Shown here one piece after another: positions 7,929 through 16,925 of a stretch of DNA of 64,000 nt. The notes under the pieces were generated by a model. That model ran no database searches. It was not told the DNA's origin and saw only the letters and a list, made by a program, of their open reading frames with translations. Position 1 is the stretch's first letter; every line of letters starts with the position of its first letter. The stretch is taken from the NCBI GenBank assembly GCA_947498065.1, contig CANMIS010000001.1:372001-436000 (forward strand). The letters run 5' to 3'. A program made the position numbers and the translations under genes. This DNA comes from an uncultured Erythrobacter sp. (lineage in GTDB: Bacteria > Pseudomonadota > Alphaproteobacteria > Sphingomonadales > Sphingomonadaceae).

Positions 7929-9731
7929 TTATGCGGGTTTCGCCGCATCGCCTTCCTTCTTCGGCGGCTCAATCACCCGCAAGGACAGCTCGCGCAATTG
8001 CGGCAATTCCGCTTTGCTCGGTGCGCCCATCATCAGGTCTTCACCCTTCTGATTCATCGGGAATGCGATCACTTCGCGGATAGCCTCTTCGCCGGCCAGC
8101 AGCATCACGATCCGGTCAATGCCCGGAGCTGACCCGCCGTGCGGAGGTGCGCCGAGCTTGAACGCCTCGATCATCCCGCCGAACTCGCGATCGACATCTT
8201 CCTTAGAGTAGCCGGCGATCTCAAACGCCTTGTACATGATGTCCGGGCGGTGGTTCCGGATTGCGCCGGAGGATAGCTCATAGCCGTTGCAGACAATATC
8301 ATATTGCCACGCTTTGATCTCAAGCGGATCCTGGTTTTCCAGCGCGTCCATCTCGCCCTGCGGCATGGAGAATGGGTTGTGACTGAAATCGATTTTCTTG
8401 GCGTCTTCGTCATACTCGAACATCGGGAAATCGACGATCCAGCAAAACTTGAAACAGTTCTCTTCAATCAGGCCAAGTTGCTCACCAACCTGAGTGCGAG
8501 CGGCACCGGCCAATTTCGCTGCGTCCTTTTCCTTGCCTGCTGCAAAGAACAGGCCGTCATCCGGGCCAAGGCCGAGTTCGTCATAAAGCTGCGCCATGAG
8601 GTCAGGACCGTGGTTCTTAGCAATCGGGCCGCCAAACTCGCCGCCCTTGCGGGTTACATAGCCCAGGCCAGCAAAGCCTTCGCCGCGCGCCCAATTGTTC
8701 ATATCATCGAAGAACTTGCGGCTCTTCTCATTCGTGTTTGGCGCGGGCACCACGCGGACAACACCGCCGCCGCCCACGATCTTTTCAAACAGGCCAAAGC
8801 CGGATTTTTCAAAGTGACTGGTAACGTCAGAGATGATCAGCGGGTTGCGCAGATCAGGCTTGTCGCTGCCATATTTCAGCATCGCCTCCGCATATGGAAT
8901 GCGCGGGAAGTCGCCCGACGCGGTTACGCTCTTGCCATTGGCAAACTCAGCGAAGACGCCCGCAAGAACCGGCTCCAGCGTCTGGAACACATCTTCCTGC
9001 GTCACAAAGCTCATTTCAAAGTCGAGCTGATAGAACTCAAGACTACGGTCAGCGCGCAGGTCTTCATCGCGGAAACATGGCGCAATCTGGAAATAGCGAT
9101 CAAACCCGCTGACCATCAGCATCTGTTTAAACATCTGCGGCGCTTGCGGCAGCGCATAGAAATTGCCCGGATGCATGCGGCTCGGCACCAGGAAGTCGCG
9201 CGCGCCCTCTGGTGAGGAAGCCGTCAGGATCGGCGTCTGAAATTCAGTAAAGCCCTGGTCGATCATGCGCCCACGGATCGAGGTGATCACCTGACTGCGC
9301 AGCATGATGTTGCGGTGCATGGTTTCGCGCCGCAGATCGAGGAAGCGGTATTTGAGGCGAATGTCCTCAGGATATTCCTGCTCACCAGCAACCGGCATCG
9401 GCAGTTCTTCCGCTGCGCTTTGCACCTCGACACTGCGCGCGAACACTTCAATCGCGCCGGTTGGCAGACCGCTGTTCACCGTCTCTGCCGAACGCGCCTT
9501 CACCTCGCCATCAATCGTCACGACGCTCTCTGCGCGCAGCGAATCGAGGATTGGCAGGGCGGGCGAATCCTCGTCAGCAACGATTTGCGTGATGCCATAA
9601 TGATCACGCAGATCGACGAACAACACGCCGCCATGGTCACGTTTGCGGTGAACCCAGCCAGAAAGGCGAATGGTTTCACCGACATTGGCTTCACTTAACT
9701 GTGCGCAAGTATGGGTACGATAAGCGTGCAT
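7929..9731 (-). CDS. aspS: Aspartate--tRNA ligase
   Basis: 600 residues, class II synthetase of the bacterial type. The N-terminal OB-fold binds the anticodon ('[20 protein letters not shown]'), motif 2 is '[19 protein letters not shown]', the GAD insertion lies at about 300-420, and motif 3 is '[14 protein letters not shown]'. The C-terminus has a short Lys/Glu/Ala tail. The gene stands alone, divergent from rnd across a 205-bp intergenic region. Confidence 0.97.
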   Translation of the reverse strand: MHAYRTHTCAQLSEANVGETIRLSGWVHRKRDHGGVLFVDLRDHYGITQIVADEDSPALPILDSLRAESVVTIDGEVKARSAETVNSGLPTGAIEVFARSVEVQSAAEELPMPVAGEQEYPEDIRLKYRFLDLRRETMHRNIMLRSQVITSIRGRMIDQGFTEFQTPILTASSPEGARDFLVPSRMHPGNFYALPQAPQMFKQMLMVSGFDRYFQIAPCFRDEDLRADRSLEFYQLDFEMSFVTQEDVFQTLEPVLAGVFAEFANGKSVTASGDFPRIPYAEAMLKYGSDKPDLRNPLIISDVTSHFEKSGFGLFEKIVGGGGVVRVVPAPNTNEKSRKFFDDMNNWARGEGFAGLGYVTRKGGEFGGPIAKNHGPDLMAQLYDELGLGPDDGLFFAAGKEKDAAKLAGAARTQVGEQLGLIEENCFKFCWIVDFPMFEYDEDAKKIDFSHNPFSMPQGEMDALENQDPLEIKAWQYDIVCNGYELSSGAIRNHRPDIMYKAFEIAGYSKEDVDREFGGMIEAFKLGAPPHGGSAPGIDRIVMLLAGEEAIREVIAFPMNQKGEDLMMGAPSKAELPQLRELSLRVIEPPKKEGDAAKPA

Positions 9732-9900
9732 GCTAAACTCTTGTCCTGTTCGAGAGTATGGCGCTAAAGGCGCGCCAGCAATGATTGCATGGCGTGGCCT
9801 AGTTTAGAGCGCATATCAATATGCGCGCGCTAACAGGGCAAGCGCGGGGCTTTGTCAAGTTTCACGCATGCTAAGCAATCATCAATGGGCTCATGCCCGG

Positions 9901-9916
9901 AGGCGGTACTCCGCCT
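9901..9916 (+). other. Small stem-loop in the rnd leader
   Basis: AGGCGG-TACT-CCGCCT, a perfect 6-bp inverted repeat 21 bp upstream of the rnd ATG. It would fold in the 5' leader just ahead of the ribosome-binding region. The remaining aspS-rnd intergenic sequence (9732-9900) must hold both promoters; I see TTGTCA at about 9852 but no convincing -10 for it. Confidence 0.35.
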
Positions 9917-9936
9917 GACACACTGAAAAGACAGAT

Positions 9937-11199
9937 ATGAAAATACATGATCTGATTACCACGACCGATGCTTTGAGAGACCTTTGCGAGCGTTTGTCGA
10001 AATCTGAATTTGTCACCATCGACACCGAATTCATGCGCGAAAACACCTATTGGCCGGAATTGTGCTTGGTGCAGATCGCCAATGAGGAAGAGGCCGCGGC
10101 GATTGATCCGCTGGCCGATGGGATTGATCTCACCCCGCTGCTTGATCTGATGTGCGAAAATGACGAAGTGCTCAAAGTCTTCCACGCGGGCGGGCAAGAT
10201 GTTGAGATCATCGTCAACCTGACCGGCAAGACCCCCTTCCCCATATTTGATACGCAAATCGCGATGATGGCGATCAGCCAGTCTGAGCAAATCGGCTATG
10301 CTAATCTGGTCGATAGCTGGCTGGGCCTACAAATCGACAAAGGCGCGCGCTTCACCGATTGGAGCCGCCGCCCGCTGACCGATAGGCAGATCGAATACGC
10401 CATCGGTGATGTGACGCACCTATCCGAGATTTTCCCGAAAATGCTCAAGAAATTGATCAAGACGGGGCGCGGGCGCTGGCTCGATGCGGAAATGGAGAAG
10501 CTCGCCGATGCTAGCAATTACATCGTCAATCCAGACAATGCCTGGCGCCGCATTCGCCAGCCGGGCCGCAATCCAGCGGTGCTGGGCCGGATGAAGGGCC
10601 TCGCCGCGTGGCGCGAAGGCGAAGCGCAGCACAAGAATATCCCGCGTGGCCGGATCATGCGCGATGAGACCTTGGCAGATATCGCCAGCCATCCGCCCAA
10701 AAAACAGGCGGATCTCGCCAAAGTGCGCGGGCTGTCGTCCGCCTGGCGCGACAATGATATTGGCAAGCGCCTGATGCGGGTCATCGAAGAGGCGGAGCCG
10801 CTGCCCAAAAGCGAGCTTCCCGAGAAGATGAAGCGCGGCGCGCCTCTGGGCAAGGAAGGCGCATTGGTCGCTGACCTTCTAAAATTGCTCCTAAAAATTC
10901 GCGCGCGCGAGATTGATGTGGCCGCCCGCCTGCTTACCAGAGCCGACGAGATGGAAGCCCTCGCCGCTGGGGTCCGCGACCTCAAAGTGCTGCAAGGCTG
11001 GCGCTATGACGTGTTCGGCAAAGACGCGCTTGAGCTCGTCGAAGGCAAGCTCGGCTTTGCGGTGAAAAATGGCAAACTGTCCATGACCCACATCGATGAC
11101 ATGCACGCAAATATGGAAGAAGCCGCTGCGGCTAGCGATGATGCGGCAGAGGCAGAAGCGGAAACAGAGGCCGATGCAGAGACGGCAACGGCCGATTAG
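9937..11199 (+). CDS. rnd: Ribonuclease D
   Basis: 420 residues. The 3'-5' exonuclease domain has DEDDy motifs: DTE in 'FVTIDTEFMRE', 'VFHAGGQDVEII', and 'YAIGDVTHL'. HRDC-type domains follow (about 210-290 'RMKGLAAWREGEAQHKNIPR' and beyond). RNase D trims tRNA and other structured RNA 3' ends. The last about 30 residues are an Ala/Glu/Asp-only acidic tail, unusual for the family. oxyR starts 9 bp after the stop, so both may share a transcript. Confidence 0.93.
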   Translation: MKIHDLITTTDALRDLCERLSKSEFVTIDTEFMRENTYWPELCLVQIANEEEAAAIDPLADGIDLTPLLDLMCENDEVLKVFHAGGQDVEIIVNLTGKTPFPIFDTQIAMMAISQSEQIGYANLVDSWLGLQIDKGARFTDWSRRPLTDRQIEYAIGDVTHLSEIFPKMLKKLIKTGRGRWLDAEMEKLADASNYIVNPDNAWRRIRQPGRNPAVLGRMKGLAAWREGEAQHKNIPRGRIMRDETLADIASHPPKKQADLAKVRGLSSAWRDNDIGKRLMRVIEEAEPLPKSELPEKMKRGAPLGKEGALVADLLKLLLKIRAREIDVAARLLTRADEMEALAAGVRDLKVLQGWRYDVFGKDALELVEGKLGFAVKNGKLSMTHIDDMHANMEEAAAASDDAAEAEAETEADAETATAD

Positions 11200-11208
11200 G
11201 ACTTAGCC

Positions 11209-12105
11209 ATGTCCACCTATCTACCCACCATCAAACAGCTGCAATATCTCGTGTCCTTGCACGAGCATAAGCACTTTGGCCGCGCGGCAGATGCGAGCTA
11301 TGTTTCGCAATCGACCCTATCGGCGGGCATCCGCGAGCTGGAATCGCTGCTGGGCGTAACACTGGTTGAGCGCAGCCGCCGGGTCGTGCGCTTTACTGCG
11401 CTGGGTGACCAAGTGGTGGAAAAGGCGCACCGTCTGCTGCGCGAGGCGGAGGAGCTGTCCGACCTCGTCCAAGCTGCCGGAAAGCCGCTGTCCGGCACGC
11501 TGCGCATGAGCGTCATCCCGACCATTGCGCCGTTTATGCTGCCGCACATGTTGCCGCGCCTGAAGCGCGAGCGGCCTGATCTGAAGCTGCTGCTGCGCGA
11601 GGAAACCAGCCAGGACGCGGTGGAATCGCTGCAACATGGCCGGGTCGATTGCGTGCTGCTCGCCCTGCCCTTTGGAACCGGCGAGGTCGAAGTCGAGCAC
11701 ATTAGCGATGACAAGCTGTTCGTTGCCTTTCCCAAAGATGATCCGCGCGATCCGCCGGACAGCATTCCCCCCAGCATGATTGATGAGGGGCGCCTGCTGC
11801 TGCTGGAAGATGGGCATTGCCTGCGCGACCATGCGCTGGCGGCCTGCGCGCGCCCGGAAATGCGCGCCAATGCCGCGATCATTGGTACGTCACTGCACAC
11901 TCTGGTGCAGATGGTCGACAATGATTTGGGCCTGACGATGCTGCCGAAAATGGCGCTGGACGCCGGAATATTGAACGACACCGACGTTGTCGCCCGCCCG
12001 CTCAAGTCCGCGCAGGCCAGCCGCGAGATTGCCCTCATCTGGCGCAAGAACAGCCCGCGCTCAGATGACTTTAAGCTTCTCGCCGAGGAATTGCGGGCAG
12101 GTTAG
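11209..12105 (+). CDS. oxyR: LysR-family peroxide sensor OxyR
   Basis: 298 residues: N-terminal LysR helix-turn-helix (HFGRAADASYVSQSTLSAGI) and the substrate-type domain. Cys204 and Cys213 in 'DGHCLRDHALAAC' match the redox-active pair of E. coli OxyR (Cys199/Cys208, same 8-residue spacing and same GHCLRD context). So it should switch by disulfide formation under peroxide and activate antioxidant genes. No catalase or peroxiredoxin gene is adjacent; rnd is just upstream. Confidence 0.9.
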   Translation: MSTYLPTIKQLQYLVSLHEHKHFGRAADASYVSQSTLSAGIRELESLLGVTLVERSRRVVRFTALGDQVVEKAHRLLREAEELSDLVQAAGKPLSGTLRMSVIPTIAPFMLPHMLPRLKRERPDLKLLLREETSQDAVESLQHGRVDCVLLALPFGTGEVEVEHISDDKLFVAFPKDDPRDPPDSIPPSMIDEGRLLLLEDGHCLRDHALAACARPEMRANAAIIGTSLHTLVQMVDNDLGLTMLPKMALDAGILNDTDVVARPLKSAQASREIALIWRKNSPRSDDFKLLAEELRAG

Positions 12106-12142
12106 TATTCGTCGGGCATCGATTACGCATGCCCGAAGCAAC

Positions 12143-12751
12143 TCAATCCATATGCTTGAGGCCGACCCGCAAGTAATCCCAACCGGTGATGCAGGTTAAC
12201 ACTGCGGCCGCCCACAAGGTCGTCAGGCCGATCAAATGCAGCCAGGTCTGTTCAACCGAGGCGCAAGCATCGCCGGGGACTTGGCATGGCTGCCCATGCA
12301 CTGCCCCGCCGCCAATCAGCGCCGCCAGAGCGACCAGCTGAAATGCGGTCTTCCATTTGGCCAGCTTGCTGACCGGCATGGAGACCTGAATACCACCCAA
12401 AAATTCGCGAAGACCAGAAACGGCAATCTCGCGCATCAGAATGATCAGACCAGCAATCACGTGGAAATCACCGACGTATGGCCCGCGCAGATAGCCTTGG
12501 GCAGTCAGCACCAGAATGACTGTCGCAACCATGATTTTGTCAGCGATGGGATCAAGGAAAATGCCAAGTTTTGACACCGTCCCCTGCGCCCGCGCCAGAT
12601 AACCATCGAAGAAATCGGTGATCGCAATCAAGCCGTACAGCACAAAGCCAATCGCATAGCCCAATTGCCATTCCGGCCACCACAGAAAGAAGGCCAGCAA
12701 TGGCAAAGCCATAATGCGCGACAAAGTGAGAATGTTGGGCAATGTCATCAT
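12143..12751 (-). CDS. pgsA: CDP-diacylglycerol--glycerol-3-phosphate 3-phosphatidyltransferase
   Basis: Makes phosphatidylglycerophosphate, the precursor of phosphatidylglycerol and cardiolipin. The CDP-alcohol phosphatidyltransferase signature DGx2ARx8Gx3Dx3D is complete: 'DGYLARAQGTVSKLGIFLD' plus PIAD. Several membrane helices follow. I chose the ATG at 12751 (MMTLPNILTLSRI, AAGGA about 10 bp upstream) over an in-frame TTG at 12781. The C-terminal loop has two cysteines, 'QPCQVPGDACAS', an unusual lumenal insertion. Divergent from the transporter gene. Confidence 0.94.
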   Translation of the reverse strand: MMTLPNILTLSRIMALPLLAFFLWWPEWQLGYAIGFVLYGLIAITDFFDGYLARAQGTVSKLGIFLDPIADKIMVATVILVLTAQGYLRGPYVGDFHVIAGLIILMREIAVSGLREFLGGIQVSMPVSKLAKWKTAFQLVALAALIGGGAVHGQPCQVPGDACASVEQTWLHLIGLTTLWAAAVLTCITGWDYLRVGLKHMD

Positions 12752-12858
12752 TGTGAATGCGTCCTTAGCCGCCTTTGCCAAAGCGCAAAAGATGCAACAG
12801 GCACCTTGTTAACGCCTGCGTATCGTCTATCTCCTGCGTCAGGGGAGCGAACACTTTC

Positions 12859-14178
12859 ATGACCACGACGACGCATCTTTTGCGCCGCAGGCGCTTCCTG
12901 CCATTGTTCTGCACTCAGTTGCTGAACGCATTTAATGACAATTTGTATAAGACCGCGATGGTCCTGTTCGTCGTGTACCAAGTGTACAATGACGAAAGCA
13001 CCGAGGCGATCTTTAGCGCGGTTGCCTCTGGTCTGTTCATTTTGCCGTTTTTCGTGCTGTCCGCGCTCGCAGGACAGCTGGCCGATATGCGTGACAAGGC
13101 GGCGATCATTCGCACCGTCAAAATGTGCGAGATTGGACTAATGCTGATCGGTGCGACCGGCCTGTTTTTGGCCTGGCGCGGGATCGCGGTCGACAGCTTT
13201 GCGATACCGCTTTTGATGTTCGCCCTGTTTTTAACGGGGGTTCAGTCGACATTTTTGGGCCCGATCAAATATGCGATCCTTCCCCAGCATTTGAAGAAAG
13301 ACGAAGTGCTCGCCGGGACCGGGCTGGTTGAGGCCGGCACTTATATCGCCATTTTGCTCGGCACGATCCTGGCCGGGTGGATCCCGGTTGAATGGGCCGC
13401 TGGCGGGATCATTGTGACATCGGTGATCGGCTATATTTCCAGCCGGCAAATCCCCTCCGCACCGCCGTTGGGCAAAGGGGAAGAAAAACTAGACTGGCAC
13501 ATCATCCGCGCGTCGATCGCGCTCATCAAAAACACAATGCATGATCGCCAGATATTCTACGCGATCCTCTCGATCAGCTTTTTTTGGACGATTGGCGCTG
13601 TACTGTTCATCCAATTCCCGCCGCTCGCCAAAAACACGCTGATGGCCAGCAAGGAAGTCGCCAGCCTGTTCCTGGTGATCTTCTCCATCGGGGTGGCGAT
13701 CGGGTCGGTCTCGATCAACAAGCTGCTCAAAGGCAAAGTGTCGGCTCGCTATTCGCCCGCATCCGTGATTGCGATGGGCGCATTCGTAGTCGCGTTTTAT
13801 CTGGTGTGCCGCATGTGGCAGGCCGATCAGCCAACAGAACTGCTGAATGTCGCCGAATTCGTCGCATGGCCACTGGCGGCCGTCATTTTGCTGTGCCTGC
13901 TTGGTATTGCGGTGGCAGGCGGCATGTTCGTGGTGCCGCTCTATGCGTTTCTCACCACCCGCTGCGCCCCGGACGAAGCGGCTCGCACAATCGCGGCCAA
14001 CAATATCGTCAACTCAGGCGCGATGGTGGTCGGATCGTTGCTGGCCATTGGGCTTAGCGCGCTGGGCGTACCGGTGGTGGAGCAGGTGCTGCTGAGCGCA
14101 GGAATGTGCCTCGTGTCTGCCTGGCTCGGCAAACGGCTGCACAATGCTGAATTGGAGCACGCTGACGCCGCCGCTTAG
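12859..14178 (+). CDS. MFS transporter related to lysophospholipid transporter LplT
   Basis: 439 residues, about 12 membrane helices, starting 'MTTTTHLLRRRRFLPLF' after AGGGGAG at 12841-12847. The motifs 'TQLLNAFNDNLYKTA' and 'FLGPIKYAILPQHL' are hallmarks of the LplT/Aas family, which flips lysophospholipids across the inner membrane for re-acylation. In some bacteria the transporter is fused to acyltransferase domains; here it stands alone. Its divergence from pgsA fits a phospholipid role. The substrate is inferred. Confidence 0.8.
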   Translation: MTTTTHLLRRRRFLPLFCTQLLNAFNDNLYKTAMVLFVVYQVYNDESTEAIFSAVASGLFILPFFVLSALAGQLADMRDKAAIIRTVKMCEIGLMLIGATGLFLAWRGIAVDSFAIPLLMFALFLTGVQSTFLGPIKYAILPQHLKKDEVLAGTGLVEAGTYIAILLGTILAGWIPVEWAAGGIIVTSVIGYISSRQIPSAPPLGKGEEKLDWHIIRASIALIKNTMHDRQIFYAILSISFFWTIGAVLFIQFPPLAKNTLMASKEVASLFLVIFSIGVAIGSVSINKLLKGKVSARYSPASVIAMGAFVVAFYLVCRMWQADQPTELLNVAEFVAWPLAAVILLCLLGIAVAGGMFVVPLYAFLTTRCAPDEAARTIAANNIVNSGAMVVGSLLAIGLSALGVPVVEQVLLSAGMCLVSAWLGKRLHNAELEHADAAA

Positions 14179-14202
14179 AGAGCGCGGAGCAGCCTAAATG
14201 GC

Positions 14203-14472
14203 TTAAGCGATAAAGGCGATGATCGCTGCGAAAGTCGAGACATAGACAGTCGCAAAACCACGCACATCATCGCGGGTCAATTGCCACAGGCTTTCCGCCG
14301 GTGCGGCCAGTTCGTCGCTGCGCACATGCGGAGGCAGTGACGCACGGAACGAATGCTGAGCCGCCTCATCAGTCAGAACCAATGCGCGGCGGCCGCCCCG
14401 CCTTTTCGGCTCTAAACCAAGCTCTGGCAGATTGCGTTCGATGGCGACTGTTTTGAGACTCGCATATGTCAT
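14203..14472 (-). CDS. Small tail-anchored membrane protein of unknown function
   Basis: 89 residues. A charged N-terminal part ('LEPKRRGGRRALVLTDEAAQ') is followed by a C-terminal hydrophobic helix (about 72-89, YVSTFAAIIAFIA), suggesting a single-pass protein anchored by its tail. It ends 25 bp from the stop of the convergent transporter. The start has no strong ribosome-binding site. I do not recognise a family. Confidence 0.55.
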   Translation of the reverse strand: MTYASLKTVAIERNLPELGLEPKRRGGRRALVLTDEAAQHSFRASLPPHVRSDELAAPAESLWQLTRDDVRGFATVYVSTFAAIIAFIA

Positions 14473-14657
14473 AGGCCCCTTGTTAAGACTTTCTTAACCG
14501 TTTTGGCAGGGGTGATTTGTAAACTGTCGCGCTGCGGGACATTAAGTGTTTTTGTTCATTTGGGCCTGTGGAAAATTCCGCCGGATTGCGCGCGTGCAGT
14601 GCCCCCGCTAAGCGCGGTGAGAGCGCAGCCAATTGCGCCGCAAAGACGGGACACGAA

Positions 14658-16352
14658 ATGATGGATAAGACTGCTCAAACAGCGGCAGAGCTGCTGGTCG
14701 ATTGCCTGATCGAACAGGGCACAGACCGGATATTCACCGTCCCGGGAGAGAGCTTTCTCGCCGTGCTCGACGCCTTGCATGCGAGCGACAGCGTGGATGT
14801 TGTCACCTGCCGGCAAGAAGGCGGCGCAGCTTTTATGGCCTGCGCTGATGGAGCCATGACTGGGCGCCCCGGAATTGGCTTTGTCACTCGCGGCCCCGGC
14901 GCGACCAACGCCAGCATTGGCGTGCATGTTGCGCATCAGGATTCGCAGCCGATGATCTTATTCGTGGGCGATGTCGCGCGTGGCATGAAAGACCGTGAAG
15001 GTTTTCAGGAGGTGGACTTTGCGGCCTTCTTCGGTCCGATCTGCAAATGGGCGGCGCGGATCGATGATGCCGCGCGCATCCCAGAATATATCGCGCGCGC
15101 TTATTCGGTCGCGATTTCAGGCAGGCCTGGCCCGGTAGTGCTCGCTTTGCCGGAAGACATGCTTTGTGATCTGATGGGCGAAAACCCGCCGTCGCCCCGC
15201 CCTGAGGTTACTCGCCCAGCGCAGGCTGTATGCCCCGATGCAATGCAAGCGATGCTGGCCATGGTCGGCGATGCCGCCAGCCCGATAGCGATTATCGGCG
15301 GGGCAGGTTGGAACGCCAAAGCGCGCGAGCACTTCCAGCAATTCGCTGAGAGCATTGGCCTGCCAGTTGCGACCGCCTTCCGCCGCCAAGACGCTATTTC
15401 GCCTAACTCTCCGGTCTATGCGGGCAATCTCGGCTACGGCCCGAACCCGAAACTGGTGGAGCGGGTTAAAGCTGCTGATCTGGTGCTCGCCGTCGGCGCG
15501 CGGCTAGGTGAGGCGACGACGGATGGATATACTTTCCCAACCCTGGAGCATCCCGATCAGACGCTGATCCACGTCCACCCTGACCCCAATGAATTGGGCC
15601 GGGTTTACCGGGCAGACCTCACCCTATGCTGCGCAGTCGACGAATTTGCCGAGGCCGCCGCGCTGTGGGAGGACCACAGCGTCATCCCCTTCGATGCGGG
15701 CGCCCAGGCCAATGCGGAATGGCGCGAATGGTCGAGCTATGAACCCGCCGAACCCTCAGCCCATGCGCTCGATATGGCGGCCTGCGTTGCCTTTATGCGG
15801 GAGGCCTATCCCGCCGATACGATCGTCACCAATGGCGCGGGCAATTTTGCCGGATGGTGGCATCGCTATTGGCGCTATGATGGCTATCCGACGCAGCTGG
15901 CCCCGACCGCTGGCGCGATGGGATATGGCGTCCCAGCCGGGATTGCCGCGGCCCTGCGCCATCCGGATCGGCAAGTGGTCACTGCCGCAGGCGATGGCGA
16001 TTTCCTGATGAACGGCCAAGAGCTCGCAACCGCAGCTCAACATGGCGCAAACCTAACCGTCCTGATCATCGATAACAGCGCTTATGGCACCATTCGCATG
16101 CACCAGGAGCGCGAATATCCAGGCCGCGTCTCAGCCACGAAGCTCGCCAACCCAGACTTCGCAGCTTTCGGCGCAGCGTTTGGCGCTTGGAGCGCCCATG
16201 CAAGCACAACGGAAGAGTTCAAATCGGCTCTGGCTGAAGCGCGCGGAAAGAGTGGCCTCCGCCTCATCCACATGTCGATCGATATTGAGCAACTCGCCGC
16301 AAGTGGGGCGAGTATCAGCGGGCTACGGGCAAAAGCCGCAGCAAACAGCTAA
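14658..16352 (+). CDS. ThDP-dependent enzyme, acetolactate-synthase-like
   Basis: 564 residues from ATG 14658. Three-domain ThDP fold: N-terminal PYR domain with catalytic Glu54 (CRQEGGAAFMA), central domain, and C-terminal PP domain with the metal/ThDP motif from 'AAGDGDFLMNGQELATAA' to 'IIDNSAYGTIRMHQ'. The family includes acetolactate synthase large subunits and decarboxylases. There is no small regulatory subunit or ilvC next to it, so it is probably not the biosynthetic IlvB. The substrate cannot be told from sequence. Confidence 0.85.
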   Translation: MMDKTAQTAAELLVDCLIEQGTDRIFTVPGESFLAVLDALHASDSVDVVTCRQEGGAAFMACADGAMTGRPGIGFVTRGPGATNASIGVHVAHQDSQPMILFVGDVARGMKDREGFQEVDFAAFFGPICKWAARIDDAARIPEYIARAYSVAISGRPGPVVLALPEDMLCDLMGENPPSPRPEVTRPAQAVCPDAMQAMLAMVGDAASPIAIIGGAGWNAKAREHFQQFAESIGLPVATAFRRQDAISPNSPVYAGNLGYGPNPKLVERVKAADLVLAVGARLGEATTDGYTFPTLEHPDQTLIHVHPDPNELGRVYRADLTLCCAVDEFAEAAALWEDHSVIPFDAGAQANAEWREWSSYEPAEPSAHALDMAACVAFMREAYPADTIVTNGAGNFAGWWHRYWRYDGYPTQLAPTAGAMGYGVPAGIAAALRHPDRQVVTAAGDGDFLMNGQELATAAQHGANLTVLIIDNSAYGTIRMHQEREYPGRVSATKLANPDFAAFGAAFGAWSAHASTTEEFKSALAEARGKSGLRLIHMSIDIEQLAASGASISGLRAKAAANS

Positions 16353-16355
16353 CGC

Positions 16356-16766
16356 CTAACCCTCGGCCATTTCGCAAATGATCTGCCATTCTTCCGGCGT
16401 GATCTGCGCGACCGACAATCGGGACAGCTTCACCAGCTGACATTCGGCGAGCCTCGGCTCGGCCTTGATCTGCTTGAGTGACACCGGGTTTTCAAACTTG
16501 CGCTTGGGCTTCACTTTTACCGCCGCCCATTTGCCGGTTTCATCGGTAGGGTCGAGAATATCGGCCACGCTGACCGTGCAAATACCAACAATCTCCAGCC
16601 CCTCTCGCGAATGGTAGAAGAAGCACTCATCGCCGACCTCCATCGCCTTGAGATTGTTCTTCGCCAAGTGATTGCGCACACCGTCCCAAACACCCTCTTT
16701 CTCAGCGATCAGATCGTCCCAGCCGTATTTGAACGGTTCCGATTTTATGAGCCAGTAATTGGGCAC
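16356..16766 (-). CDS. EVE domain protein
   Basis: 136 residues, all EVE domain ('NYWLIKSEPFKYGWDDL', 'WDGVRNHLAKNNL', 'GDECFFYHS'). The fold is related to PUA/YTH domains and is thought to read modified bases in RNA or DNA; some EVE proteins belong to modification-dependent defence systems. As a free-standing single-domain gene it is more likely the widespread housekeeping form. It converges with the ThDP enzyme, with 3 bp between stops. Confidence 0.9.
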   Translation of the reverse strand: MPNYWLIKSEPFKYGWDDLIAEKEGVWDGVRNHLAKNNLKAMEVGDECFFYHSREGLEIVGICTVSVADILDPTDETGKWAAVKVKPKRKFENPVSLKQIKAEPRLAECQLVKLSRLSVAQITPEEWQIICEMAEG

Positions 16767-16925
16767 AAATTAGCACCCCAGTTTCGTGCTGTCAGACGGC
16801 CATCGTTCTGGCGATAGAAACGCGCCGCGCCAAGCGCCAAATTGGGCTCCCCCGCGTCTTAACCGGATATTTAATATGTGCCCCCATTACGAGCGAGACT
16901 GAAATCGCTGGGGGCACAGCCGATT

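Noticed and set aside
16356..16766. EVE gene as part of a modification-dependent defence system
   Set aside because: No restriction, helicase or McrBC-like gene nearby; the single-domain form is widespread as a core gene.
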